In this document: piece by piece, positions 1-8,451 of the stretch
Layout of the letters: every line of letters starts with the position of its first letter
How positions within the stretch are numbered: position 1 is the first letter of the stretch
NCBI RefSeq assembly: GCF_002994635.1
Contig: NZ_PVNL01000147.1
Coordinates: 186,001-250,000 of the forward strand
Length of the DNA: 64,000 bases
Source: Enhygromyxa salina
GTDB taxonomy: Bacteria; Myxococcota_A; Polyangia; Nannocystales; Nannocystaceae
Reading direction: 5' to 3'
Made by a program: the position numbers and the translations under genes
The notes under the pieces: generated by a model
Seen by the model: the letters and a program-made list of their open reading frames with translations, nothing else
Told to the model about the DNA's origin: nothing
Databases searched by the model: none

Positions 1-459
1 CTCGATCGACCAGTTGTCCGGCAGCTGAACGTTGAAGGTCTGGATGAGCGCCGGCGAGACCAGGACCACGCGGGTGCACGTGTCGGTGTCTTCGTCGTGG
101 CGCTCGATGAACACCCGGTCGAGCCCGCCAGGCTGCGCGACGGCGGTGTACGTGACGTTGCCGGGATCGCCGTCGCCGTCTCCGGTGTCGCCGTCGCCGT
201 CCCCGTCCCCGGTGTCGCCGTCGCCATCCCCGGTGTCGCCGTCGCCATCTCCCGGATCGCCGTCGCCGTCGCCCGGATCGCCGTCGCCGTCGCCGTCATC
301 GCCGTCGCCGTCTCCCGGATCGCCATCGCCCGGATCGCCGTCGCCGTCACCCGAGCTGGTCTCGGTGCCATCGCCTGCGGGGGTGCCATCATCCCCGCAG
401 CCAGCCCACAGCAGAAGAGAACAAGCACACAGCCAGGAACGCGACGTCGAGTAGAACAT
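1..459 (-). CDS. Lipoprotein with Gly-Asp repeat linker (3' end outside window)
   Basis: 153 codons are visible from the ATG at 459; the rest of the gene runs off the left edge. Residues 1-21 form a lipoprotein signal peptide with a hydrophobic stretch and the lipobox W-A-G-C (Cys21 lipidated). Residues about 37-100 are almost only Gly and Asp (GDGDGDP/GDGDGDT units), a flexible acidic spacer of the kind that tethers Nannocystineae surface domains. After the linker the sequence becomes ordinary (TYTAVAQPGG, then a Cys- and Val-rich stretch), so a globular domain begins here, but too little is visible to name it. The opposite strand carries long Ser-Pro frames over the same repeat; these are shadows of the low-complexity coding sequence. 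Confidence 0.8.
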   Translation of the reverse strand, partial: MFYSTSRSWLCACSLLLWAGCGDDGTPAGDGTETSSGDGDGDPGDGDPGDGDGDDGDGDGDPGDGDGDPGDGDGDTGDGDGDTGDGDGDGDTGDGDGDPGNVTYTAVAQPGGLDRVFIERHDEDTDTCTRVVLVSPALIQTFNVQLPDNWSIE

Positions 460-635
460 GGCCAACTCTACCGCCGCTCGAGCCCATCGGGTGCCAGCGT
501 CATGACGTGTTCTAGCGCACGAGCTATCTCGGCCGCGCGAAAACTTTCCGCCGACCTGTCGCTCTACTCCAGGGTCGCCAGCCAGCGTGGCGTTTGGCTT
601 GATCACACCGCCCCCTCAATCGCCGGAGCGCGCAC

Positions 636-665
636 GCACGGGACATGACGCAACATGTCCCGTGC
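636..665 (-). terminator. Hairpin terminator behind the Kelch gene
   Basis: A perfect 12-bp inverted repeat (GCACGGGACATG and its complement) closes a 6-base loop, 10 bases beyond the stop codon of the Kelch lipoprotein gene. No T tract follows on the minus strand. The position makes termination the likely role; a bidirectional function is possible. Confidence 0.6.
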
Positions 666-674
666 TCGTCGACC

Positions 675-1880
675 TCAGATCTTGGGCCAGGACAGCTTCC
701 AGAGATCGTCAAAGAACTCGCTGGGGCCGCCGTCCGACGACGATCCACCCTGCAGGTAGAGCTCGTAGGTGGTCGGCGTCTCCTGAACGAAGAACACGCC
801 GCCGACCCGCATGGCCGGGACTGCAGCGCTCGGGTCGAGGGGGATCTGCGTCCACTCGTTGTCGTCGACCGAGTAGAACCACAGCTCGTCAGACAAGCCC
901 GCGAAGGTCTGGCCACCATACACGACCAAGCCACCGTGGGCGGCGTCGAAGAACGCGACGGCGTTGTCGCGCGGCGACGGGACCGGACCGACCGGCTCGA
1001 GCTGCGTCCACGCGGACGTGGCGAGATCGAACGACCACAGATCGTTCTCGTAGTTCGTCGCCCCAAACAGCTCCCAGGGCGGCGTCTCCGGGCCCTGGTC
1101 GGCGCCGAGCCGATACCCGCCAAACACCAGCAAGGACTCGCTGTCCGGATCGTAGCCGCCCGACGCCCAGGCCCGCGGCGCAGGTGCCTCGCCGACGGTC
1201 GGGATCACGCTCCAGCCCGAGTCATAGTCGTAGACGGCGACGTCGTTGCGCAGCCCGGTCGGCGTCCTGGCAAACCCCGACAAGGTGTTGCCGACCCCGC
1301 CAAACGCGTAGAGCGTCTTCTTCTTGTTGGGGTGATCGGGATCCGCAACCGCGACGACCACCGCCGAGGACCGGCGCACGGCGAGCGGGTCCCCGAGCTG
1401 CTCGCCCGCGGCCTGCTCCCACGACTGACTCTTGGTGTGGTAGGTCCACATCTCCGGGAACATCAGATCATCGCCCGTCCGGAACCGCCCGCGCCCGCCG
1501 ACGACGCTCACACAGTTGCCGCAGGGACCGGGGATCATCACCGTCTCGGCGCGCGGCGTCGGTGGCTGGGTGAAGGCCAGGTTGGTCCACGTGCCCGTGT
1601 CCAGATCGAGCGCGTAGAAGTCGTTGAGCGTGGGGTCGTCGGGGAAGCTCCCGGTCTGTCCGCCAAACCGGTAGATGACATTGGCGTCCTTGCCGCGCGC
1701 GAACGAGGCGCTGGCCTCCCAGATCCCGGGCGGGACATCTCCGTGCTGCGCGACAGCCTGCCATGCTGGCTGCACCGAGATCGGTGACGCCCGCAATTGT
1801 GGGTCCTGGTCGAGATCGCCGGGCTGTTCGCACGCGGTGATTGCGAGGATCGCCGCGAGCCCGAGACCAGCGCGAGACAC
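675..1880 (-). CDS. Kelch-repeat lipoprotein
   Basis: Predicted 401-residue beta-propeller lipoprotein. The GTG at 1880 is chosen because it gives a compact signal peptide with lipobox I-T-A-C (Cys17); the open frame continues upstream into the next gene but without coding character. Six Kelch-type blades are visible, each with a Gly-Gly pair followed by an aromatic/Trp motif (FGGQTG, VGGRGR, FGGVGN, FGGYRL, YGGQTF, LQGGSS, then W-T or W-S). Kelch propellers bind proteins or sugars; some are oxidases, but no catalytic copper ligands could be assigned here. It lies 170 bases downstream of the vWA lipoprotein gene on the same strand and is followed by a hairpin. Exact function is unknown. Confidence 0.85.
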   Translation of the reverse strand: MSRAGLGLAAILAITACEQPGDLDQDPQLRASPISVQPAWQAVAQHGDVPPGIWEASASFARGKDANVIYRFGGQTGSFPDDPTLNDFYALDLDTGTWTNLAFTQPPTPRAETVMIPGPCGNCVSVVGGRGRFRTGDDLMFPEMWTYHTKSQSWEQAAGEQLGDPLAVRRSSAVVVAVADPDHPNKKKTLYAFGGVGNTLSGFARTPTGLRNDVAVYDYDSGWSVIPTVGEAPAPRAWASGGYDPDSESLLVFGGYRLGADQGPETPPWELFGATNYENDLWSFDLATSAWTQLEPVGPVPSPRDNAVAFFDAAHGGLVVYGGQTFAGLSDELWFYSVDDNEWTQIPLDPSAAVPAMRVGGVFFVQETPTTYELYLQGGSSSDGGPSEFFDDLWKLSWPKI

Positions 1881-2050
1881 GGCAACATGAGTTCGTTCGA
1901 AGGAGTTGACTGGATGCAGATTGAGCACGCGGCAGAGTGTCACGAGTTGCCCGCGCGCCCAGATCAATTTTGGCGCTCGATGTCGTTTCTTTGCGCCTAT
2001 TATCGCGCGATCGTGTGACAGCCATGACCCGCGATCGGCATTGAACCCGC

Positions 2051-3115
2051 TCACCCGATAGGCACGAAATTCTCGCACGCTGTGGAGATCACGCCCACCG
2101 CCTCCGCGAAGAAGCCTGCATAGGAGGGCGCGCAGATCTGACCCACGAAGCCGTTGGTGAACATGGTCGTGAACGCCACAATCCGCTCGGCGATCTCGGC
2201 CCCGTCGGACCCGCCAACGCACTTGTCGAGCATCGGGCAGACCTCGGGATCGGGCCCGGTCGGGCCGATGAGCGAGAGCACGACGATGTTCTCCTCGACC
2301 CCGTCCTTGGCCGCGATCACGTCCTCGTACCAATCTGCGGGGTCTCCACTCGAGCCGGGGTGCGCCTTTTGTGTGCAGCCGTCGAGCTCGTGGTCGTCCT
2401 CTTCGTCGGAGATGATCACGATCACCAGCAGCGCGTCGTCGCGCAAGAAGCCCTCGTTGCAGCCGCCTGGCTCGACCATGTCCTTGGACAGCGCGGCCTG
2501 CATGGTCTGCATCGGGCGCTCGTCGCCGTCGCCGTCGGTGCCGACCTTGGCGGCGCACGAGAACGCGACGTCGAGGTCGTCGTTCTCGGTCATGTAGGTG
2601 TGGCCGTCGGCGTAGGGGCCACACACCGCGTGGCTCGAGTCGGCGCCCCCGGTCGCGATCACCATCGCGCCCTCGTCCTGGCAGCCGTCGTTATACTCGT
2701 ACTCGTCGGTCGTGATCACACCGACGTGGTAGCTGTCGGCGTCGGCGAGCTGGGTCTGGATCTCGGTGATGAAGCCCGGGAAGCTGCCGACGAGGTTGAC
2801 CTGCTCGTCGTTCATGCTGCCGGAGTTGTCGATCACGAACAATAGATCGACGAGCTCGCAGCCGAGCTCGGGGCCCGCGTCGCCCGCGTCCGACATGCCG
2901 GGATCGCCAGACGCAGCGTCGAGCTTGGCCGGGCCGCCCGAGTCCATTGCGCCGGCACCTCCATCGCCTCCATCGTCTTCGTCGGCGGTACCTTCGAACT
3001 CAATACCGGTGTCGATGTCTCCACTGGCGTTCTCAGCTGATGTTCCTTCGCCGCATCCCAGCAGCGAGAGCGCAGATAGGAGCATGAGCGGGAACAGCGG
3101 TGTTGTCGTGTGCAT
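2051..3115 (-). CDS. vWA-domain lipoprotein
   Basis: 354 residues from the ATG at 3115. Signal peptide with lipobox L-L-G-C (Cys21), then an acidic Gly/Asp/Ala-rich spacer to about residue 85. Next comes a von Willebrand factor A domain: the strand VDLLFVI ends in the MIDAS motif D96-N-S98-G-S100, and later segments (GVITTDEY; LLVIVIISDEEDD) look like further Rossmann strands and metal-binding loops. Family proteins bind ligands through a Mg2+ at the MIDAS site; many myxobacterial examples are surface lipoproteins of unknown partner. Several Cys residues in the domain suggest disulfides outside the cytoplasm. It probably shares a transcript with the Kelch lipoprotein downstream. Confidence 0.85.
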   Translation of the reverse strand: MHTTTPLFPLMLLSALSLLGCGEGTSAENASGDIDTGIEFEGTADEDDGGDGGAGAMDSGGPAKLDAASGDPGMSDAGDAGPELGCELVDLLFVIDNSGSMNDEQVNLVGSFPGFITEIQTQLADADSYHVGVITTDEYEYNDGCQDEGAMVIATGGADSSHAVCGPYADGHTYMTENDDLDVAFSCAAKVGTDGDGDERPMQTMQAALSKDMVEPGGCNEGFLRDDALLVIVIISDEEDDHELDGCTQKAHPGSSGDPADWYEDVIAAKDGVEENIVVLSLIGPTGPDPEVCPMLDKCVGGSDGAEIAERIVAFTTMFTNGFVGQICAPSYAGFFAEAVGVISTACENFVPIG

Positions 3116-3463
3116 TAGTGACCCTTTCGTGACTAGGCACTATAACCATAACGATCTTTTGCGATGATTGAAGCAATAATTTCAAAGTGGCACGAATCGA
3201 TCTTTTGGGCGCCGAGCGACCCCCGGTGCCGTTATTGCCATAATCCCACTTTTTGCCGGGCAACGAGCCTCTATCGCAATTAGTGATATCCGCGCCTGCT
3301 AAATGTAGACTGGGTGCCAGGGCTGGTCTGGGATCGCGTGATTAGCGTGTGCGCGGGTCAACGCGTAAATGCGGTCTGGCCCTCGATGCATTGGCACTCG
3401 AGCGCGCGAATGGTCGCGCGATAGCCGGAGCCTCGCCGCTGGTCGGTGCGCTCGTGCGAGCGA
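3116..3463. other. Intergenic region upstream of the vWA gene
   Basis: No gene is seen. The part next to the vWA start (3125-3190) is clearly more AT-rich than its surroundings and contains TATAAC- and AATAAT-like boxes and two direct copies of CGATCTTTTG/CGATCTTTTG-like sequence about 45 bases apart, so a promoter for the leftward vWA-Kelch pair is plausible. The remainder holds nothing recognisable. Confidence 0.4.
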
Positions 3464-4267
3464 CTACGCCGGGTCGACGAACTTGGGCTCGCGCTTCATG
3501 AACCGGGCCTGCACGGCCTCGAGTTGGTTGCGACTGCCGAGCAAGGGCAGCTGAAGCTGGGTCTCGAGTCGCAGCGCGGCCTCGTCCTCGAGCGCGGGGG
3601 CGCGGTCCCACAGCTGCTTGGCGGCGCGGACGGCTTCCGGTGAGCGCGTGGCGATCTGGGCAGCGATCTCTCGCGCGGTCGCGAGGGGATCTTGGCTGAG
3701 GCGCGTGGCGATCCCGAGCTGCGCGGCTTCCTGACCGCTGAAGTCGCGACCGGTGAAGGTGAGCTCCTTGGCGACGTCGAGCCGGACCAGGCGCGAGAGC
3801 GTCTTGCTGATGCTCATGTCGGGGATCATGCCGTACTCGATCTCGCGGACGGCGAGCTTGGAGTCCGGATGGATGACGCGCAGATCGGCAGCCAGGGCGA
3901 GCTGGAGGCCACCGCCCACACAGGTCCCGTGCACCGCCGCGATCACGGGCACGGGGACGGTCGTCCACACCCACGCGAGGCGCTGCGCCAGGTTGCCGAT
4001 CTGGCCGTCCTTCCAGGCCAGCAGCTGCTCACGCACGGCCTCGCCGCCAGAGATGAACGCCTTGAAGTCGAGCCCCGCGCAGAACGACGGCCCGTCGCCG
4101 CAGAGGATCACCACGCGGACCGAGTGATCCCCACGCAGCGTCTCACCAGCAGCGACGATCGCCTCGAACATCGCGGGGTCGAGACCGTTGTGCTTGTCGC
4201 CGCGGTTGAGGCGAACTTCGGCGACCCCGGCTTCGATCGTGCAGACGACTCGGTCAGATGTAGGCAT
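3464..4267 (-). CDS. Crotonase / enoyl-CoA hydratase family protein
   Basis: 267 residues, the normal length for the crotonase superfamily, which uses an oxyanion hole to handle acyl-CoA thioesters. Visible motifs: SFCAGLDFKAF (first oxyanion-hole strand), HGTCVGGGLQLALAAD (second oxyanion turn) and REIEYGMIPDMS. The glutamate of REIEYG aligns with Glu164 of rat enoyl-CoA hydratase, and the Asp of IPDMS with the Asp used by dienoyl-CoA isomerases. The position of hydratase Glu144 is Gln (GGGLQ). This combination marks a large bacterial subfamily usually labelled only crotonase, so isomerase activity is as likely as hydration. Cytoplasmic; no operon partner, since the next gene diverges. Confidence 0.85.
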   Translation of the reverse strand: MPTSDRVVCTIEAGVAEVRLNRGDKHNGLDPAMFEAIVAAGETLRGDHSVRVVILCGDGPSFCAGLDFKAFISGGEAVREQLLAWKDGQIGNLAQRLAWVWTTVPVPVIAAVHGTCVGGGLQLALAADLRVIHPDSKLAVREIEYGMIPDMSISKTLSRLVRLDVAKELTFTGRDFSGQEAAQLGIATRLSQDPLATAREIAAQIATRSPEAVRAAKQLWDRAPALEDEAALRLETQLQLPLLGSRNQLEAVQARFMKREPKFVDPA

Positions 4268-4560
4268 CGGTAGACCCTACTCAATTCCCGCCCCAAAATG
4301 ACCCACCGCACCCAATCGAGGATCTGCCGCGCTCGGCGATGGAGGCGCATCGACGGAGCGATCGAGCGTCGCGCGGACCGTCCGACCGCGAGGACCCGAC
4401 GCGCGATCCTACCTCTACTAACCTGCGCAGCTCGCCGAGCGCACGGGTGACGTTCTTCGCTGAAGCGAGTGACGATTCTCGGCTCGCAATCGCATGCTGC
4501 GAGCGGTTGGCGACGAACTCGCGCGTGGAATTTGCCTGCGCCTTCGCTACCATGACCAGC

Positions 4561-5901
4561 ATGAAACGCTGTGGTCGGATCACCTGGGTGGCCCTCGGTC
4601 TCCTGTGCCTGATGCCGACCGCGTGCGTCTACGAAGACGATCCCGAGCTCCCCAATGGCGGCGGGTCGCAAGGCGGCGGCTTCACGACCTCCGGGAGCAG
4701 CGGCAGCGGCGGGACCACCAACGACGGCACGGGCGACGATGATAGCGGTGACGGCGATGGCGACGGCGACTCGGGCCCGTGTTCGCAGGGCGACCTGCAG
4801 GTCGACTTCAGCTATCTGTGGGTCGCCAACACGGCGCAGGGCAGCGTCTCCAAGGTCAACACGCAATCGCTGAAGGAGCAGGCCCGCTATCGCACGGGTC
4901 CCGCCAACCTCGAGCACAGCCCCTCGCGCACGACCGTGAGCCTCGACGGTCGGTTCGCGCTGGTCGGCAACCGCATGTCGGGCAGCGTGGTGCTGATCGC
5001 GGCGCATCCGGGCGACTGCGTCGACCAAAACGGCGACCAGGAGATCACGACCTCGCAAGCTGGCGACGATCTACTCGACTGGGGCCACGACGAGTGTGTG
5101 CTGTGGTCGACCGCGCTGCCCGATGTCGGCCCGGGCATCGAGTCGGGGCCGCGCGGGATGACCTTCGATCCCGGCGTGCTCGACCTCGAGACCTGCGCCT
5201 ACGTCGGTCCCAAGATCTGGGTTGGCTGGCACGGGACCTCCCCCAACGAGGTCCACGTCGCCCGGATCGCGCCGTCCAACGGCGCCGTGGAAGAGGTCGT
5301 CGACATCAGCGACTGGAACGTGGGTTGGTCGGACTATCCGCCCTACGGCGCCGCCCACGACGGTCGCGGTGGGGTGTGGTTCACCGCCCTGCGCGGCGAC
5401 GTGTTTCGGCTCGACACCAACGATCTGAGCGTCGATCGCTGGGTAGCGCCGACAACCACGCAGGCCTACGGGATGACCGTCGATCCAGAGGGCAACGTGT
5501 GGCTCGCCGGCTGCGCCGGACCGGTGACCGTGTTCGATCCCGACAAGAACAAGTTCACCGCGATCGCCGGAACGAGCGGGTGTCATCGCGGCGTGGCCAC
5601 GGATCGGCTCGGCAACGCCTGGATCGCCATGAACGCGCCGTGTGGGCTGGCCCAGATCGACCGCCACACCAAGAAGCTGATCAAGATCCACACCCCGGCC
5701 GACTTTGATGATCAGTGCTCGACGCCGGTCGGCGTGAGCATCGACGCCGAGGGTTTCGTGTGGATGGTCGACCAAGATGGGTGGGCGTGGAAGATCGATC
5801 CCGAGAGCTACGACAAGGAGATCCTCACGATCCCGGGCGAGCACTACACCTACTCGGACATGACCGGCGGTGGCCTCAACGCCGTCGTGTTTCCCCAGTA
5901 G
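4561..5901 (+). CDS. Vgb/NHL-like beta-propeller lipoprotein
   Basis: 446 residues from the ATG at 4561 (a second ATG lies at 4552; neither has a strong ribosome site). The signal peptide ends in P-T-A-C (Cys22), an imperfect lipobox. A Gly/Ser/Asp linker with GDGDGDGD follows to about residue 75. The rest is repetitive beta-propeller sequence in the style of streptogramin lyase (Vgb)/SMP-30 repeats: YLWVANTAQGSVSKV, IWVGWHGT, GGVWFTALRGDVFRL, GNVWLAGCAG, GNAWIAMNAP and GFVWMVDQDGW. Such propellers occur as binding scaffolds or lyases; no catalytic residues can be assigned. Probably displayed on the outer membrane. It is followed at 127 bases by the DUF3604 gene on the same strand. Confidence 0.82.
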   Translation: MKRCGRITWVALGLLCLMPTACVYEDDPELPNGGGSQGGGFTTSGSSGSGGTTNDGTGDDDSGDGDGDGDSGPCSQGDLQVDFSYLWVANTAQGSVSKVNTQSLKEQARYRTGPANLEHSPSRTTVSLDGRFALVGNRMSGSVVLIAAHPGDCVDQNGDQEITTSQAGDDLLDWGHDECVLWSTALPDVGPGIESGPRGMTFDPGVLDLETCAYVGPKIWVGWHGTSPNEVHVARIAPSNGAVEEVVDISDWNVGWSDYPPYGAAHDGRGGVWFTALRGDVFRLDTNDLSVDRWVAPTTTQAYGMTVDPEGNVWLAGCAGPVTVFDPDKNKFTAIAGTSGCHRGVATDRLGNAWIAMNAPCGLAQIDRHTKKLIKIHTPADFDDQCSTPVGVSIDAEGFVWMVDQDGWAWKIDPESYDKEILTIPGEHYTYSDMTGGGLNAVVFPQ

Positions 5902-6027
5902 GCGTGGGTGGCGACGGCGCTGCGTGGTGCCGTTTGGCATGCGGTCCCGACAACGCGTGCCCGACCGGCACCTGATGACCACGTCGGTTCGTGCGCCCGG
6001 ACGCGCCACCGCGGAGATCCGACGATC

Positions 6028-8226
6028 TTGACCAAGTCAGCGCCGCCGTCGACGATTGTGGCCGTGACGGATCTGGTGACTCAACGACTTGGCCACGTCT
6101 GCCTGACCCCCGAGGGCCCTGTCGTGGCCGGGAGCATGAACGAGTGGACGCTGGTCTACACGGTCGGCAGCTACGGGATCGACGAAGGCGGGACCCTCAA
6201 GCTCGCGCGGCGGTTTGCGTCGGACTGGGCGCACCCGCAGTTCGACGAGCCGACGGCGCCGAACTACACGACCGTCACGACGACCGGCGAAGCCAAGCTG
6301 CGGCCCCGCTACGACCCCAAGGCGCACGTGCGCCCGTGGATGAAGTGCCTGGTGATCGACGTCTACGACGGCTGCCTGGCGCCCGGGGACACAGTCACGA
6401 TCACGCTGGGAGATCGCAGCCAGGGCTCGCCGGGGATCCGCGCGCAGTCGTTCATCGAGTCGGCCCACGAGCTGCGGTTTTTGGTCGATCCGACCAACGC
6501 GTGCCTGGTCGAGCGGCTGCCGAGCTCACCGGTGCTCGAGGTGATCTCGGGCGAGCCGCTCAGCCTCGTGGTGATCGTGCCGACCCAGGCGATCGTCGGG
6601 GAGTCCGCCGAGATCTTCGTCAAGGGCGAAGACCGCTGGGGCAACCCGACGCCGGCCCCGGCGCAGATTCAGCTGAGCTGGGACGGCGACGGCGGCGCCC
6701 AGACCAACTGCACGATCGAGGGACGCGAGCTCCGGTTCAGCTCGGCCTGCAGCGGCCGGGTCGTCGCGCGCTGGAATGATCAGACCTTCGTCAGCAACCC
6801 GATCACCGCTCGCGCCGAGGCCCCGCGGCTCCGCAAGTACTGGGGCGATCTGCACGCGCAGTCGGACGCCACCGTCGGCACGGGCACCGAGATCGAGTAC
6901 TTCGAGTTTGGCCGCGACTGGGCCCACCTCGACGTGATGTCGCATCAGGGCAACGACTTTCAGATGAGCGACGAGGACTGGCGCCGGCTCAACGAGGTCG
7001 TGCGACGGTTCCACCAGGACGGCCGGTTTGTGGTGTTCCCGGGCTACGAGTGGTCGGCCAACACCGCGGCGGGTGGCGATCGCAACGTCATGTACCTCGA
7101 GGAGGGCATGCCGATCATGCGCTCGAGCCACTGGCAGGTTCGTGGCACCCCCGAAGATCAGCACACGCCCGCGCACCCGGCCAACGTGCTGTTCAGCAAG
7201 CTGCGCGAGCACGTGGACCCCAACAAGGTCGTGCTCGCCGCTCACTGCGGCGGCCGCTACGCCGACATCCGCACCTACTTTGACGAGGAGCTCGGCCCGC
7301 TGATCGAGGTCATGTCGTGCTGGGGCGTGTTCGAGTGGCTGCTGTGGGACGCGTTCGACAAGGGCTACGAGGTCGGGGTCATCGCCAACAGCGACGGTCA
7401 CAAGGGCCGGCCCGGCGCGGAGGGACCGGGGGCCGGGCAGTTTGGGATTTTCGGTGGCCTGACCTGCATGCTGGCAGAGTCACTGACCCGCGCGGCGGTG
7501 TTCGACGCGCTCAGGCAGCGGCGCTGCTACGGCACCACTGGGCCGCGCATGGATCTCGACTTCGAGGTCGACGGCCAGGTCATGGGCTCGAGCTTCACGG
7601 CCAAGCGCGACCGTGTGCAGGTCACCGCGTCGGTCCGCGGCGTCGGTCCGATCGAGTCACTCCAGCTGTTTCGCGGGCGCGAGCTGATCCACGAGGTCCG
7701 GCCGGAGGCGTTCACGAGCTGCGCTGGCTCGCGGCGGATCCGACTGGTCTGGGGTGGCGCGCGGATCCGTGGCCGCGGTCGGCGGGCCACCTGGGACGGC
7801 GTGGTCGAGCTCGAGGGCGCGAGCATCGAGCGGGCCCAGGTGTTCGCGTTCGACTCGCCGATGGACGGGATCCAGGCCCAGACCAAGACCAAGATCGAGC
7901 TGCGCTCACGCACGACCGGGGATCTCGACGGGCTCGATATCTGGCTCGACCAGGCCCAGCGCGGTCGCGTGGTGTTTCGCTCCGAGGTTGGCGAGCTCGT
8001 CGCCGAGCTCGGCACGCTCGACGCGGCGGGCGAGCACGCCTCGTTTGGTGGGTTGGATCTGCGCGCGAGCGTGAGTCGCTACCCGGAGTCGCCGAGCGAT
8101 CGCGTGATCGAGCTCGCCCACGAGGTGGAGCTCACCGCCGGCCAGACCACGCCGCTGTTCGTCAAGGCCAACCAGGTCGACGGGCACATCGCGTGGTCCA
8201 GTCCAATTTACCCATGTCGCCCATGA
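6028..8226 (+). CDS. DUF3604 (PHP-like metal-binding) protein
   Basis: About 732 residues. A TTG at 6028 preceded by GGAG at 11 bases is preferred; GTG codons at 6058 and 6064 are alternatives, so the N-terminus is uncertain. No signal peptide is evident from any of these. The centre carries the DUF3604 signature: GDLHAQSD, a long stretch with VFPGYEWSAN, AAHCGGRYADI and VIANSDGHKGRPG, where His and Asp residues resemble the metal ligands of PHP phosphoesterases. Members of this family are of unknown substrate and are common in marine and predatory bacteria. An N-terminal immunoglobulin-like part precedes the catalytic-like core, and C-terminal beta-rich sequence follows. A hydrolase acting on phosphate or sulfate esters is only inference. 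Confidence 0.75.
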   Translation: MTKSAPPSTIVAVTDLVTQRLGHVCLTPEGPVVAGSMNEWTLVYTVGSYGIDEGGTLKLARRFASDWAHPQFDEPTAPNYTTVTTTGEAKLRPRYDPKAHVRPWMKCLVIDVYDGCLAPGDTVTITLGDRSQGSPGIRAQSFIESAHELRFLVDPTNACLVERLPSSPVLEVISGEPLSLVVIVPTQAIVGESAEIFVKGEDRWGNPTPAPAQIQLSWDGDGGAQTNCTIEGRELRFSSACSGRVVARWNDQTFVSNPITARAEAPRLRKYWGDLHAQSDATVGTGTEIEYFEFGRDWAHLDVMSHQGNDFQMSDEDWRRLNEVVRRFHQDGRFVVFPGYEWSANTAAGGDRNVMYLEEGMPIMRSSHWQVRGTPEDQHTPAHPANVLFSKLREHVDPNKVVLAAHCGGRYADIRTYFDEELGPLIEVMSCWGVFEWLLWDAFDKGYEVGVIANSDGHKGRPGAEGPGAGQFGIFGGLTCMLAESLTRAAVFDALRQRRCYGTTGPRMDLDFEVDGQVMGSSFTAKRDRVQVTASVRGVGPIESLQLFRGRELIHEVRPEAFTSCAGSRRIRLVWGGARIRGRGRRATWDGVVELEGASIERAQVFAFDSPMDGIQAQTKTKIELRSRTTGDLDGLDIWLDQAQRGRVVFRSEVGELVAELGTLDAAGEHASFGGLDLRASVSRYPESPSDRVIELAHEVELTAGQTTPLFVKANQVDGHIAWSSPIYPCRP

Positions 8227-8359
8227 TGACGATCTCGGCGCGCGAGGTGGCGGCGACGGCGACGATCCGATGACCACGCCCAATACCCGGCAAGGTCACG
8301 GCATGGTCACGATCAGCCCCGCGCCCTGAGCCGGCGCGCCGACCGACCAAACCTTCGCG

Positions 8360-8387
8360 GCCGCTCGTGTCCATGGACACGGGCGGC
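8360..8387. terminator. 28-bp near-perfect palindrome
   Basis: Two 14-base arms, GCCGCTCGTGTCCA and its complement, match with one mismatch and no loop. It lies 134 bases after the DUF3604 stop and 65 bases before the start of the amidohydrolase gene. Without a T tract it could be a terminator for the first gene or an operator for the second. Confidence 0.4.
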
Positions 8388-8451
8388 TGCTCGCGTGGCG
8401 CTGCCGCGCGTCGACTCGTCGCTAAACCCGTGCAAATATTGCCGCGAGCCC

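Noticed and set aside
157..355. Gly-Asp repeats as RTX-type calcium-binding nonapeptides
   Set aside because: The units lack the GGxGxDxUx spacing and hydrophobic ninth residue, and follow directly after a lipobox as a linker.
32..454. Plus-strand frames rich in Ser-Pro or Ala-Val repeats
   Set aside because: They are reverse readings of the Gly-Asp linker of the minus-strand lipoprotein, which has a proper signal peptide and lipobox.
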